Part shown: positions 8,301 to 15,619 of the stretch, piece by piece
How the letters are laid out: the number at the start of each line of letters is the position of its first letter
Position numbering within the stretch: the stretch's first letter is position 1
Assembly: GCA_016218805.1 (NCBI GenBank)
Contig: JACRCW010000122.1
Coordinates: 1 to 34,218 of the forward strand
DNA length: 34,218 bases
DNA from: Deltaproteobacteria bacterium
GTDB lineage: Bacteria; Myxococcota; JACRCW01
Reading direction: 5' to 3'
Program-made: the position numbers and the translations under genes
Notes under the pieces: model-generated
Seen by the model: the letters and a program-made list of their open reading frames with translations, nothing else
Database searches by the model: none
Told to the model about the DNA's origin: nothing

Positions 8301-8432
8301 GAGGGGAGCGCCACCGGCTACTTCTACGAGGCGTCCACCAACTCCATTGTGTTCAACAGCGGCTCGGTCCCGCAGCGCGGCCAGTACATCAAGGTCACCT
8401 ACGAGGCGGCCTGTTTCCCGCTGCAGCCGTGA
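5307..8432 (+). CDS. large exported protein with choice-of-anchor-D/ASH repeats and a VWA domain
   Basis: 1041 residues. The ATG at 5307 begins a clear signal (MRRLSSALVLPLLPLVFARC), and the cysteine there could be lipidated although the box is atypical. At least five ASH-like (choice-of-anchor D) immunoglobulin-type repeats can be seen by their FG-x-V-x(n)-V-x-L-x-N-x-G pattern: about residues 40-65, 195-230, 310-345, 460-500 and 610-645. From about 715 a von Willebrand A domain starts with an intact MIDAS (VVDDSGSMSDEQ), with further acidic residues in SDEEDQ. Many paired cysteines suggest disulfides and an outer-surface location. Related architectures are typical of myxobacterial surface proteins. 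An earlier ATG at 5247 lacks a ribosome site and would bury the signal peptide. Binding partner unknown. Confidence 0.85.
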   Translation: MRRLSSALVLPLLPLVFARCNCTEELTELPKPEIEVRDPMSSATNDDPRDGSDGNTPLVIGFGVGEVGTRSARTVEVANKGTDVLKVENVSFAPADPADPICPVPSSAISFASANEQRPVEVAKDGGTHTLSLAFQVTGGSHCRILLIRSNDEDEGTVKVYFTASGQGPRLCAVPDTGGIVDFGTTKPGVGKQRTQRIESCGTRGVTVSSLTVQDSLTPAFHIVSPAAPPSGELPPCTGNNATSCGFDVVMEFNPPLGGLFQGTLNVTTTAATGETVYPFQLTGKGAECNLQVVPSLVQFGAVAANQSATQTVQLRNLGVCHCTVDQLTAITPADVGFSYVSPPTAPFTLPGTDGCDGDAAPTAGMTSIVVLQLKYEPGNRANASSDNAAFHVMSASNTTATDQEVRLEATGGGTPRCELAVDPVLPPTATSSNPFGLSEDQTTYQRYGLIRFGNTTRNITKRMPITLTNRGNANCAVSGWQWQTADTPSHGFGMEDPSGNPLTPGNPGITITPGSTVVIKATYTPAEPNEKWLGAAELDLQARLLHCGFGFPPPTCDGNGVKLVTNAENIDTTAIGGGPGVLSFGFNGASVAPAIDIIPQELDFGVITLGCGSEERDVKIYNTGNADLVIAQFSISPVANPVEFRITAQPPVPATITPGNNIRVKVRFYPRHTGQHAANLVITTDEGNSSYGEYTVPLRGEGTTESHVEDVFRQLTEPLVDVLWVVDDSGSMSDEQTALGTNFPAFFNQTSINNVDYHIAVTTTLTSSDACIPDLTNPNAPCFAEPDTEAGYYTACPGNDHYLSRTSSNPQGQFACNVEVADSSNVTPSRAHSDSAEAGLQAAKLFLSQPNSTTTNAGFLREDAKLYVIMISDEEDQSAGPVDLYVDFFQNLKGFRNRSLVSVSAIAGHVPGGCGEAAEAGTRYKDAVDAIANGLFLDICENDWGNYLTQLAFDSFGLKTQFFLSRNADPAQLTVCIAQDDPVVTPSTACAPVAAAPEGSATGYFYEASTNSIVFNSGSVPQRGQYIKVTYEAACFPLQP

Positions 8433-8540
8433 AGCGCCACTGACGCACGGGCGATTGCTTGCCGCGCCTCCGGGGGGGGGCCGGCGAAGCGCTGCCCTGC
8501 GTGAGAGTCACGCGTGCGGCGGGCCGTTCCCCGCCACCGC

Positions 8541-8577
8541 AAGAAAGAGAAAGGCCCCGCATTGCTGCGAGGCCTTC
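8541..8577 (-). terminator. intrinsic terminator after tRNA-Arg
   Basis: On the complement the arms GGCCTCGCA and TGCGGGGCC pair around a GCAA loop (one G-U), extended by two A-U pairs. The hairpin is followed by the T-rich run TTTCTCTTTCTT. It begins 2 nt beyond the 3' end of tRNA-Arg, so it should end the tRNA transcript. Confidence 0.85.
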
Positions 8578-8579
8578 AG

Positions 8580-8653
8580 CGCTCCCGGAGCGATTCGAAC
8601 GCCCGACCCTTGGATTCGTAGTCCAATGCTCTATCCAACTGAGCTACGGGAGC
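8580..8653 (-). tRNA. tRNA-Arg(ACG)
   Basis: Read on the complement this folds into a complete 74-nt cloverleaf: acceptor GCTCCCG/CGGGAGC, D arm GCTC/GAGC, anticodon stem TTGGA/TCCAA around loop CTACGAA (anticodon ACG, read as ICG after deamination), variable loop GGGTC, and T arm GGGCG-TTCGAAT-CGCTC with one G-U. The discriminator is G. The three bases after it are CTG, so the CCA end is not encoded and must be added by nucleotidyltransferase. Confidence 0.96.
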
Positions 8654-8735
8654 GTGTCCTTCCAAGTGGGGCGCGCAACCTAAAATCCCGCGCCCCCGTG
8701 TGTCAATCCCAATCCGTCATGACGACGGAAAAACC

Positions 8736-8829
8736 TGGCGGAGAGAGAGGGATTCGAACCCTCGATACGCGTTTTCACACGTATAACGGTTTAGCAAACC
8801 GCCGCCTTCAGCCTCTCGGCCATCTCTCC
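8736..8829 (-). tRNA. tRNA-Ser(GCT), CCA encoded
   Basis: Complement cloverleaf with acceptor GGAGAGA/TCTCTCC, anticodon stem GCGGT/ACCGT and loop TTGCTAA (anticodon GCT). It has a long class II variable arm (paired TACG...CGTA region) and T arm GAGGG-TTCGAAT-CCCTC. Discriminator G is followed by genomic CCA (8736-8738). It lies 16 bp after the stop of the hydrolase gene and 82 bp before tRNA-Arg on the same strand; the two tRNAs probably share a transcript. Confidence 0.96.
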
Positions 8830-8842
8830 GTGCGGGGTGGTC

Positions 8843-8871
8843 CTCTTAGACTGACGCCCCCGCGGGCGCAA
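8843..8871 (-). promoter_or_regulatory. candidate promoter for the tRNA pair
   Basis: On the complement TTGCGC (8866-8871) and TAAGAG (8843-8848) are 17 bp apart, ending 13 bp before the first base of tRNA-Ser. Both hexamers match the sigma-70 consensus at only about three positions. The -10-like element contains the TAA stop of the hydrolase gene. Processing from a read-through hydrolase transcript is the alternative. Confidence 0.3.
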
Positions 8872-9703
8872 CTGCCGCGTCAGCACCAAAGAACGTGTTG
8901 ATCTCCTCCACCAGCTTCTCGGGCGCCTCGTCGGGCGCGCTGTGGCCAATGCCCGGGATCACCGTCAGGGTGGACCCCGTGATGATGCGCTCAAACTCTC
9001 GCGCTGCGGACAGCGGGAAGATCTTGTCAAACTCGCCCCAGATGAGCTTCACGGGCAGCTTGAGCTGCTTGAGCGAATCCGCCGTGTCCGTGACGTTGGG
9101 CGCCACGGTGCGCTGGAAGATGGCGTACATCGCGTCACGCCCGTGGGGGAGTTCCAGGCAGCGGTACACCTCGTCCACCAGTTCCGGTGTGACCCGGCGC
9201 GGATCCCGGTACACGTCCCCCTTGAAGTAGCTGGTCACCACCGCACGGTTGTAGGCGTGCTTGAAGATGGCCTTGCCCACCACCGGCAGGTTCACAATCT
9301 TCCCCAGCAGCGGCAGCTCCTGCTGCGCGCCCACGCTGTCCAGCAGCATGAGCCGGGAGGCCAGTTCCGGGTGGCGCAGCACCATGGCGGCGCTGACCTT
9401 GCCGCCCATGGAATGTCCGACGACGCCAGCGCCCTTGATGCCCTTGTGCTGCAGCAGCCCGGCCACGCGCTCCGCCAGGCAGTCCGCGTCATACGGCGTG
9501 CGGGAGGCATCCGGCCGCGCGCTGTCACCGTGCCCCAGCAGGTCCGGCGCCACGACGTGAAACCGCGCGGTCAGCGGCCCCCACACGTCCTTCCACACGC
9601 GGTGGCTGACCAGGAAGCCGTGCACCAGCACCAGGTCCGGCCCGGTGCCGCCCTCCACGTAGCAGATGCGGTCACCGCCGACGTCCGCGAACTTCTTTTC
9701 CAT
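8846..9703 (-). CDS. alpha/beta-fold hydrolase
   Basis: 285 residues. Start chosen at the ATG preceded by GGAGGGTG (7 nt spacing); longer readings run into the upstream gene. The full catalytic set is visible: oxyanion-hole HG in LVHGF (about 28-29), nucleophile S98 in GHSMGG, acid D226 in GEFDKIFP, and H254 in GIGHSAP. No signal peptide, so a cytoplasmic serine hydrolase of the large lipase/esterase/haloperoxidase-like group; the substrate cannot be read from sequence. The gene follows the membrane protein at 9721-10605 by 17 nt and is probably cotranscribed with it, and it runs to within 16 bp of tRNA-Ser. Confidence 0.9.
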   Translation of the reverse strand: MEKKFADVGGDRICYVEGGTGPDLVLVHGFLVSHRVWKDVWGPLTARFHVVAPDLLGHGDSARPDASRTPYDADCLAERVAGLLQHKGIKGAGVVGHSMGGKVSAAMVLRHPELASRLMLLDSVGAQQELPLLGKIVNLPVVGKAIFKHAYNRAVVTSYFKGDVYRDPRRVTPELVDEVYRCLELPHGRDAMYAIFQRTVAPNVTDTADSLKQLKLPVKLIWGEFDKIFPLSAAREFERIITGSTLTVIPGIGHSAPDEAPEKLVEEINTFFGADAAVAPAGASV

Positions 9704-9720
9704 GGAACACCCTCCGGGGC

Positions 9721-10605
9721 CTACTGCGGCGCGGGCGCCGCAGCCCCGCGGTTCAGCAGGCCCTGCGTCATGGGGTTGAGCGCCAGCAGGCTGTTGAGCA
9801 GCGCCATGATCCCGCCCGGCACGGCGCGGGCCTTCTTGGTCACCATCTGCCCGCCCACCACCGCCACCGGCGGGAAGACCACGCCCATCACCAGCGCGCC
9901 GGCAAACGTGGCCATCCACAGCGGCGGGAACGGGATGAGCAGGCTGGCCACAAACAGCGTGCCGCCCACTCCCGCGCTCAGCGCCCCGGCCAGGAATCCG
10001 GAGGCGGCCACGGGCCCCAGCGTGGTGTCCCAGTCCTGGCTGATGTAGCCCAGCAGCGTGGCGATGCCGGCGGAGAAGAACGCGCCCGCCAGCGACGAAG
10101 CGAGGATGGCGCCCATCATGACGCCGCCGTTCTGGCCACCAAAGATGCGGCTGCCTTCCGTGGTTTCATCCGGCGCGCGGGCGGTGTTGTACAGCGTGCG
10201 CGGCAGGTCCCACTGCAGCCGGCCGCTGGCCCACGACGACGCGGCCAGCGTGGCGACGAACGCCGCGCCCAGGGACACCACCCAGCCCGCGGCCAGCGCG
10301 CCCGCGGCCAGGCCCAGCTCCAGGCCACCCAGGCGGGCCACAAACGGGCGTTCCGGCGCGGGCGGGATCTGCGCGGGGGGCACCGGATCGGTCACGTAGT
10401 CCATGGGCGGTGGCGTGGTGTCCATGGGGGGGGGCGCCGCCTCCGGGGCGGGCGCAGGCTCAGCGGCCGCGGCGGGTTCTGAGGGGGGGAGCAGCGGGGC
10501 GGGTTCCGGCGCGGGTTGCGGCGCGGGGGCCGCGGCCTCCTGCGCACGCAGAGCGTTGGCGGACCCCAACAGGCAGACAATGGTGGCGACGAGCGTTGCG
10601 CGCAT
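9721..10605 (-). CDS. exported Pro/Ala-rich membrane protein
   Basis: 294 residues, with GGAGGAG 3-5 nt before the ATG. A signal peptide (residues 1-21, ending ALRA before QEA) is followed by a Pro/Ala/Glu low-complexity linker (24-83). Four to five hydrophobic Gly/Ala-rich segments follow (about 93-120, 155-185, 195-225, 225-255). The linker suggests a periplasmic stretch between the leader and the membrane core. No family recognised. It is immediately upstream of the hydrolase gene on the same strand, so the two are probably one operon. Confidence 0.7.
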   Translation of the reverse strand: MRATLVATIVCLLGSANALRAQEAAAPAPQPAPEPAPLLPPSEPAAAAEPAPAPEAAPPPMDTTPPPMDYVTDPVPPAQIPPAPERPFVARLGGLELGLAAGALAAGWVVSLGAAFVATLAASSWASGRLQWDLPRTLYNTARAPDETTEGSRIFGGQNGGVMMGAILASSLAGAFFSAGIATLLGYISQDWDTTLGPVAASGFLAGALSAGVGGTLFVASLLIPFPPLWMATFAGALVMGVVFPPVAVVGGQMVTKKARAVPGGIMALLNSLLALNPMTQGLLNRGAAAPAPQ

Positions 10606-10660
10606 GCACTCCTCCGCGACGTGCCCCGGCGCCCAGAAGGCCCCAGGAGGGTGCGCGCTG

Positions 10661-11941
10661 TTACCGCACGCGCTCGCCCGTGGGCAACGGCGTGGGTCCC
10701 GGCAGGCTGCGGCAGGCGCCGGCGGAGGGGGTCCACTCGCCGGGCGCGGGCGTCACCGGTGCGGCCGCCACCAGATCCGCCGGGTCCACACTGCCCCCCG
10801 TCCAGGCGATCACGTCCCGGGCCATTCGCTGGACCGACACGCCGTGGGGCACCGAACCCGCCAGCGGCTCCGCCAACTCCAGCGCGTCATCCGCCGAGTC
10901 CATGCGGATGCGCCAGACCAGCCGCCCGTCCCCCAGCAGCACCGCAGTGTCCCCGCCCCAGCCGGCCGCCGCCTCGTCCGCGCGCTCCGCCGCCGGCCCC
11001 TGGCGCAGCAGCCAGCGCAGCGCCCATTCGCCCAGGACCAGTTGCGTGCGCGGCCGGGCTCCAGCCGGCACGGGGAGGGGCACCGCCAGCGGCGGGTCCG
11101 TCCCGGCCAGGTACTTCTCCACGTGGACCAGCTCCTCCGTGCTGCGCGCCGGGTGGCACAGCCACAGCAGGTGCGCGCGCCGTCCCAGGATGGCCTCCAC
11201 CGCCCAGAACGCGCGGCTGCCCTCCAGGTAGGGCGCCAGCAGGGATTCGGTCAGGAACGCCGGCGGGGCGGCCCCCGTCGTCGTCATGGTCGTGGCCAGC
11301 AGGGCCAACCGCCGGTACAGCGGCGTCCAGCCGGCAAACGTGGTCCCCTCCCCTGCAGCCAGCCCCGCCGGTCCGGGCACCGGCCACACCACGTTGCCCG
11401 CGCGGTTGCCCAGCACGGTGGCGTGCCCCTCCGTGCTCCACCGCAGCGCCGTGGACGCGTCGTCGTTGTCCTTGCGCGCGTCAAACAGCGGCTTGAGCGG
11501 CCGCACCTGGTCCTGCAGGGCGTGCGTCAGTTCATGCGCCACCACGACGGGTTCGCCCAGCGCGTCCGCCGGGCCAAAGCGTGAGATGTTGTGGAACACG
11601 CCGGTGGCCGGGTCATAGAACGCGGCCGCCTGTGACGACACCAGCTCCAACACCGCCGCGTGCAGGTCCACGCGGCTGGGGAGGAAGCCCAGGCGGAACA
11701 GGATCTCGGACTGCCCCTCCAGGTCCTGGCCCGCCGCATCCTTGGCCAGGTCCGCGCGCAGGTACGCGCGGGCCTCTTCCTCCGTCATGCTGACCACCGG
11801 CACGTGCCGCCCGAACCGCAGACCGCTGAACCGCTCCACCAGCGCGCGCGCGGGGCGCATCAGCCACGGGGCCAGCGGCGTCGCCGTCACCGTCGCCGTC
11901 AACAGGAGAACCGCCGCACCCGCCCAGGCTACGCGCTGCAT
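10661..11941 (-). CDS. putative HExxH zinc metalloprotein, membrane-anchored or exported
   Basis: 426 residues from the ATG at 11941, which opens a signal-like hydrophobic stretch (residues 3-20). The core signature is AHELTHALQDQ (H136, E137, H140) with E171 in STEGHATVLGNR about 31 residues later, a gluzincin-like arrangement of two histidines plus a downstream glutamate. This pattern occurs in a group of myxobacterial and actinobacterial exported proteins of unknown substrate. The remainder has no motif I can name. Start choice is uncertain because no strong ribosome site is present and a longer reading frame continues upstream. It is divergent from transaldolase (91 bp) and leads, after 55 bp, into the membrane protein/hydrolase pair. 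Confidence 0.72.
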   Translation of the reverse strand: MQRVAWAGAAVLLLTATVTATPLAPWLMRPARALVERFSGLRFGRHVPVVSMTEEEARAYLRADLAKDAAGQDLEGQSEILFRLGFLPSRVDLHAAVLELVSSQAAAFYDPATGVFHNISRFGPADALGEPVVVAHELTHALQDQVRPLKPLFDARKDNDDASTALRWSTEGHATVLGNRAGNVVWPVPGPAGLAAGEGTTFAGWTPLYRRLALLATTMTTTGAAPPAFLTESLLAPYLEGSRAFWAVEAILGRRAHLLWLCHPARSTEELVHVEKYLAGTDPPLAVPLPVPAGARPRTQLVLGEWALRWLLRQGPAAERADEAAAGWGGDTAVLLGDGRLVWRIRMDSADDALELAEPLAGSVPHGVSVQRMARDVIAWTGGSVDPADLVAAAPVTPAPGEWTPSAGACRSLPGPTPLPTGERVR

Positions 11942-11978
11942 GGCCGCGCAGCCTGCCAGACGCACGCCGCGGGCGCAC

Positions 11979-12007
11979 TCGACGCCCGGTGGGGCCGCGG
12001 CTACAAG
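11979..12007 (+). promoter_or_regulatory. candidate sigma-70 promoter of the transaldolase gene
   Basis: TCGACG (11979-11984) and TACAAG (12002-12007) are separated by exactly 17 bp, each matching the consensus at four of six positions. The predicted transcription start would be about 20 bp before the ATG at 12033, leaving room for the GAGGT ribosome site. Confidence 0.4.
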
Positions 12008-12032
12008 CAGCGGCTCACCCCACGAGGTCACC

Positions 12033-13001
12033 ATGCCGTCCGTGCTCGAGCAGTTGAAGGCCTATACCGTCGTCGTGGCGGACACCGGGGACTTCCAGTC
12101 CATCCGCAAGTTCACGCCGCGGGATGCCACCACCAACCCCTCACTCATCACGGCGGCCGCCCAAATGGACGAATACCAGCCGGTGGTGAACGAAGCGTTG
12201 ACGTGGGCGCGCCGTGAATCCGGCGGGGACATCAAGCGCGCGGTGGGGCTGGCGGTGGACCGGCTGGCGGTGGAGTTTGGCCTGCGCATCCTGCAGATTG
12301 TCCCCGGGCGGGTGTCCACGGAGGTGGACGCGCGGCTCAGCTATGACACGGATGCATCCGTGAACAAGGCGCGTCAACTCATCAGCCAATACAAGGCGGC
12401 CGGCGTGGACAAGGAGCGCATCCTCGTCAAGATCGCGTCCACGTGGGAGGGCATCCGCGCCGCAGGAATCCTGGAAAAGGACGGCATTCACTGCAACCTG
12501 ACGCTGCTGTTCGGGTTCCACCAGGCGGTGGCGTGCGCCGAAGCGGGCGTGCGGCTCATCTCCCCGTTTGTGGGCCGCATCCTGGACTGGTACGTGAAGA
12601 ACACCGGCCGCACCACGTACGCCCCCGCCGAGGATCCCGGCGTGCTCAGCGTGTCCCGCATTTACAGCTATTACAAGAAGCACGGTTACAAGACGGAGGT
12701 GATGGGCGCCTCGTTCCGCAATTCGGGTGAAATCACCGAGTTGGCCGGCTGCGACCTGCTCACCATCAGCCCCAAGCTGCTGGCGGAGCTGGAGGGCATG
12801 CAGGTCAGCCTGCCGCGCAAGCTGACGACGGAGCGCGCCCTCAAGGAGGGCGAAGCGAAGATTGACATGAGCGAGAAGATCTTCCGCGCCATGCACCAGA
12901 ACGACAAGATGGCGTCCGACAAGCTGGCCGAAGGAATTGAGGGCTTTTCCAAGGCGCTCCAGGACCTGGAGAAGCTGCTGGAAGCGCGCCTGCGCGCCTG
13001 A
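12033..13001 (+). CDS. tal: transaldolase
   Basis: 322 residues, close to the 317 of E. coli TalB, so the long subclass 1 type. It moves a dihydroxyacetone unit between sedoheptulose 7-phosphate and glyceraldehyde 3-phosphate in the non-oxidative pentose phosphate pathway. Diagnostic segments are the N-terminal DATTNPSLI (31-39), the Schiff-base lysine K133 in ILVKIASTWEG, then LLFGFHQAVACAEAG, SPFVGRILDWY and VMGASFRNSGEI. The start is set by GAGGT a few bases upstream; longer frames to the left run through the divergent gene. It ends 3 nt from the stop of the converging TPR/cNMP gene. No other pentose-phosphate gene is adjacent. Confidence 0.97.
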   Translation: MPSVLEQLKAYTVVVADTGDFQSIRKFTPRDATTNPSLITAAAQMDEYQPVVNEALTWARRESGGDIKRAVGLAVDRLAVEFGLRILQIVPGRVSTEVDARLSYDTDASVNKARQLISQYKAAGVDKERILVKIASTWEGIRAAGILEKDGIHCNLTLLFGFHQAVACAEAGVRLISPFVGRILDWYVKNTGRTTYAPAEDPGVLSVSRIYSYYKKHGYKTEVMGASFRNSGEITELAGCDLLTISPKLLAELEGMQVSLPRKLTTERALKEGEAKIDMSEKIFRAMHQNDKMASDKLAEGIEGFSKALQDLEKLLEARLRA

Positions 13002-13004
13002 GCC

Positions 13005-14375
13005 TCACGCCGAATAGACGTCAATCTCCACGTCAATACCCAGCCGCCGCAGGCGCGTTTCGCCCAGGGTGGCCAGCGCGCGGGCCACCTCCGGGTCCGG
13101 CCGCACCAGCCGTTCAAACGCCTCCGCGGGCAGCACCAGCAGTTCGCACGGTCCGGACGCGCGCACCGTGGCGGTGGCCTGCGTGCCCAGGAACAACGAG
13201 ATTTCCCCGAACACGTCCCCCTCCTTCATTTCGGGGAGATCCCCGGTGGTCCCGTCCGGGCGGCGCGCGGACACGGCGCAGCGGCCGCGCAGCAGCAGGT
13301 GCAGACCCGTGGCCGCCGTGCCCTGGCGGATGACCTCGTCACCATCCGACGCGCGCACGCGCTGGAACGCGTCCACCAGCGCCTGCAGCGCCGGCGCCGC
13401 CAACCCGCGGAATACCGGAGAGGCGCGCAGCACGTTGTGCAGCAGGCGCGTGCGGTGGAACTTCTCAATCACCGCCGCCACCCCGGGATGCGCGGCCACC
13501 ACCTCGGCAAGATCGGCGCGGGTGAGTTCCATGAGGATGCAGTCCTCCGCGGCCACCACCGTGGCAATCCGTGGCGCGCGGGACACCAGCGCCATCTCCC
13601 CAAAACACGCCCCCGCCCGCAGCGTGGCCACCGTCTCCGCCCGCCCCAGCCGGCCCGGCCGCTGCACCACGGCGGAACCCTGCACAATGACCAGCATGGA
13701 TTCGCCGGGATCGCCTTCGCGCACCAGCACGTCCCCCGCCGCCGCGTGCCGCACCGCCAGGCGCGCGAACAAGTCCGCGAATTCATCCGGGGTAAGATCA
13801 CCAAACAGCGGGATGTGCGGCGCCTTGCGCAGGTCCAGCACCACCTCGGGGACCGCGGTGACGCGCATGCGCTCCGGATCCACCGTGGTGGCGGGCGTGA
13901 GCGGCGGCAGCGCGGGCCGGGATTCCAACACCTCCGCGGAAACCTCCGCGCTGACCACGGCCGCCACCGCGGCGTCCACGTCCTCGGCGCGCGGCAGCTC
14001 CAGGCGCGCGCTGTCCTCGTCACGCGGGGGCGGCGGCGCCTGAAGCGGGGCGGCGCGCCGCGCGGTGGCCAGCTGGCCCAGCATGTCCCGCACCGCCGTG
14101 CGGCTGGGGTCCAGCGTCAGCACGTGTTTGCACATGGCCATGGCCTTGAGGACAAACCCATCCGCCGCGTACGCGCGGATGACCCCCTCGTATTCCTCCA
14201 CGGCCAGCGCCGTCTGGCCGGTGCGGCGCAGCCCGTCCGCCAGCTTCTGGCGCGCGCCCAGGTCCCCCGGCTGCTTGACCAGCAGGCGGCGGTAGTCCTC
14301 CACCGCCTCGTCCCACTTCCCGCGCGCTGCGGCGGCTTGCGCGCGTTCCCTCAGCGTGCGGGCGTCCTCAAACAT
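13005..14375 (-). CDS. TPR protein with two cyclic-nucleotide-binding domains
   Basis: 456 residues; GAGGAGG lies 4 nt before the ATG at 14375. Residues 1-110 carry TPR-like helices (WDEAVEDYRRLLVKQPGDLGARQKLADGL and a second AVEEYEGVIRAY unit). A Pro/Ala-rich linker follows (110-170). Residues about 188-310 are a Crp-type cNMP-binding domain with an intact phosphate cassette (FGE 258-260, R269 in APRIATV). Residues 320-445 are a second such domain (FGE 389-391) in which the equivalent arginine is Ala400, so canonical cyclic-nucleotide binding there is doubtful. There is no DNA-binding helix-turn-helix, so it is a signalling or scaffolding protein rather than a Crp regulator. Divergent from the ArsA-like gene (72 bp). 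Confidence 0.85.
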   Translation of the reverse strand: MFEDARTLRERAQAAAARGKWDEAVEDYRRLLVKQPGDLGARQKLADGLRRTGQTALAVEEYEGVIRAYAADGFVLKAMAMCKHVLTLDPSRTAVRDMLGQLATARRAAPLQAPPPPRDEDSARLELPRAEDVDAAVAAVVSAEVSAEVLESRPALPPLTPATTVDPERMRVTAVPEVVLDLRKAPHIPLFGDLTPDEFADLFARLAVRHAAAGDVLVREGDPGESMLVIVQGSAVVQRPGRLGRAETVATLRAGACFGEMALVSRAPRIATVVAAEDCILMELTRADLAEVVAAHPGVAAVIEKFHRTRLLHNVLRASPVFRGLAAPALQALVDAFQRVRASDGDEVIRQGTAATGLHLLLRGRCAVSARRPDGTTGDLPEMKEGDVFGEISLFLGTQATATVRASGPCELLVLPAEAFERLVRPDPEVARALATLGETRLRRLGIDVEIDVYSA

Positions 14376-14447
14376 CCCGCCTCCTCTACCCGGCACGCCC
14401 ACCGCTTGCATACGGCCGCCACGCTTGGCAGTGAGCACGGCCCTCCC

Positions 14448-15614
14448 ATGAGCGGTCCCGTCCCCGTCCCGGCCGCCCCCACGCTACCCGCGCTGGTGGG
14501 GCTGCTCCAGCAGAAGCGGTTGGTGGTGTGCCTGGGCACGGGCGGCGTGGGGAAGACCACGTCCGCGGCGTTGCTGGCGCTGGCCGCGGCGCGGCTGGGG
14601 CGGCGCGCCGTGGTGCTCACCATTGACCCGGCGCGGCGCCTGGCGGATGCGCTGGGCGTGGGCGCGTTGGACAGCACGCCGCGCGCGGTGCCGCAGGACC
14701 GGCTGTGGGCGGGCAGCACGGGCAGCCTGCACGCGCTGATGCTGGACCCGGGGGAAACGTTTGACCGCATGGTGGGCAAGCTGGTGAGTGACCCGGCCAA
14801 GCGCGAGAGGCTGCTCAAGCACACCGTCTACCAGCACCTGTCCCGCGGCCTGGCCGGCGTGCATGAGTACATGGCGCTGGAGAAGCTGCATGACCTGGCC
14901 CATGACGAGCGCTTTGACGTCGTGGTGCTGGACACGCCGCCCAGCAAGAACGCGCTGGACTTCCTGGAGGCACCCGGCCGCGCCGCGTCATTCTTCAATG
15001 AGAAGATTGCCCGCTTCTTCATCCCGCGCGAGGGCAAGAAGCGCCTGGCCGACTTGCTGTTCAACAAGGCGCAGGATGCGGCGCTGTCACTGGTGGGCAA
15101 GGTGGTGGGGGACCAGTTCCTGGCGGACATGACGGACTTCATGCGCACCTTCCAGGGGCTGTTCAGCGCGTTTGAACAGCGCGGCCTGTTTGCGGAGAGT
15201 TTCCTGCGCGGGCCGGAGGCGGCCTACGTCGTCGTCACGGCGCCGGACGCACTGCGGATTGAAGAAGCGCTGGAATTTGCGCAGCGGCTGCGGGACTTCA
15301 AGCTGACGGCGTGCGCGTTCATTGTGAACCGCGTACGCGTGCGCCCCACCGGCGTCATCCCCACCTCTGAGCAGGCGCACGACGCGCTGCGCACCGCCGG
15401 CATCCCCGACGACAAGCGCGCCGTCCTGGCCGAGCGCATGGCGGCCACGCTGCAGGACCGCGCCTACCTGTCCGACCGCGACGCCCGCGCCATTGCGGCG
15501 CTGCGCAAGCGCGTGGGCGCCGTGGAGGTGCTGTTGGGGCCGGAACTCTCTGACAGCCCGCACTCCCCCGAGGCGCTGGCCCGCGTGAGCAGCGGGCTGC
15601 TGGGGATCCCGTAG
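14448..15614 (+). CDS. ArsA-like P-loop ATPase
   Basis: 388 residues starting at the ATG at 14448; longer frames run antisense through the divergent gene. The Walker A is GTGGVGKTT (30-38) and a Walker B/switch region DTPPSKNALDFL appears near residue 165. In ArsA/Get3/MinD ATPases the first variable position of this P-loop is a signature lysine (GKGGVGKT); here it is threonine. From memory, mycobacterial Rv3679/Rv3680-type relatives also lack that lysine, so this protein may belong to that lineage rather than to arsenite pumps. No arsenic-resistance gene is nearby. It is a single-domain protein with no membrane segment. GluQRS follows after 5 nt, so the two are one operon. No good ribosome site is visible. 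Confidence 0.85.
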   Translation: MSGPVPVPAAPTLPALVGLLQQKRLVVCLGTGGVGKTTSAALLALAAARLGRRAVVLTIDPARRLADALGVGALDSTPRAVPQDRLWAGSTGSLHALMLDPGETFDRMVGKLVSDPAKRERLLKHTVYQHLSRGLAGVHEYMALEKLHDLAHDERFDVVVLDTPPSKNALDFLEAPGRAASFFNEKIARFFIPREGKKRLADLLFNKAQDAALSLVGKVVGDQFLADMTDFMRTFQGLFSAFEQRGLFAESFLRGPEAAYVVVTAPDALRIEEALEFAQRLRDFKLTACAFIVNRVRVRPTGVIPTSEQAHDALRTAGIPDDKRAVLAERMAATLQDRAYLSDRDARAIAALRKRVGAVEVLLGPELSDSPHSPEALARVSSGLLGIP

Positions 15615-15619
15615 GCGCC

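Noticed and set aside
8472..8480. Run of nine G residues after the VWA/ASH gene as a phase-variable tract
   Set aside because: It is in non-coding DNA with no promoter near it; chance in GC-rich sequence or an assembly artefact is enough to explain it.
13299..14447. N-terminal extension of the ArsA-like ATPase frame
   Set aside because: It lies entirely antisense to the TPR/cNMP gene and lacks domain content; the P-loop protein starts sensibly at 14448.
14448..15614. Arsenic-resistance ATPase assignment
   Set aside because: No ars genes nearby, the signature lysine is missing and only one ATPase domain is present.
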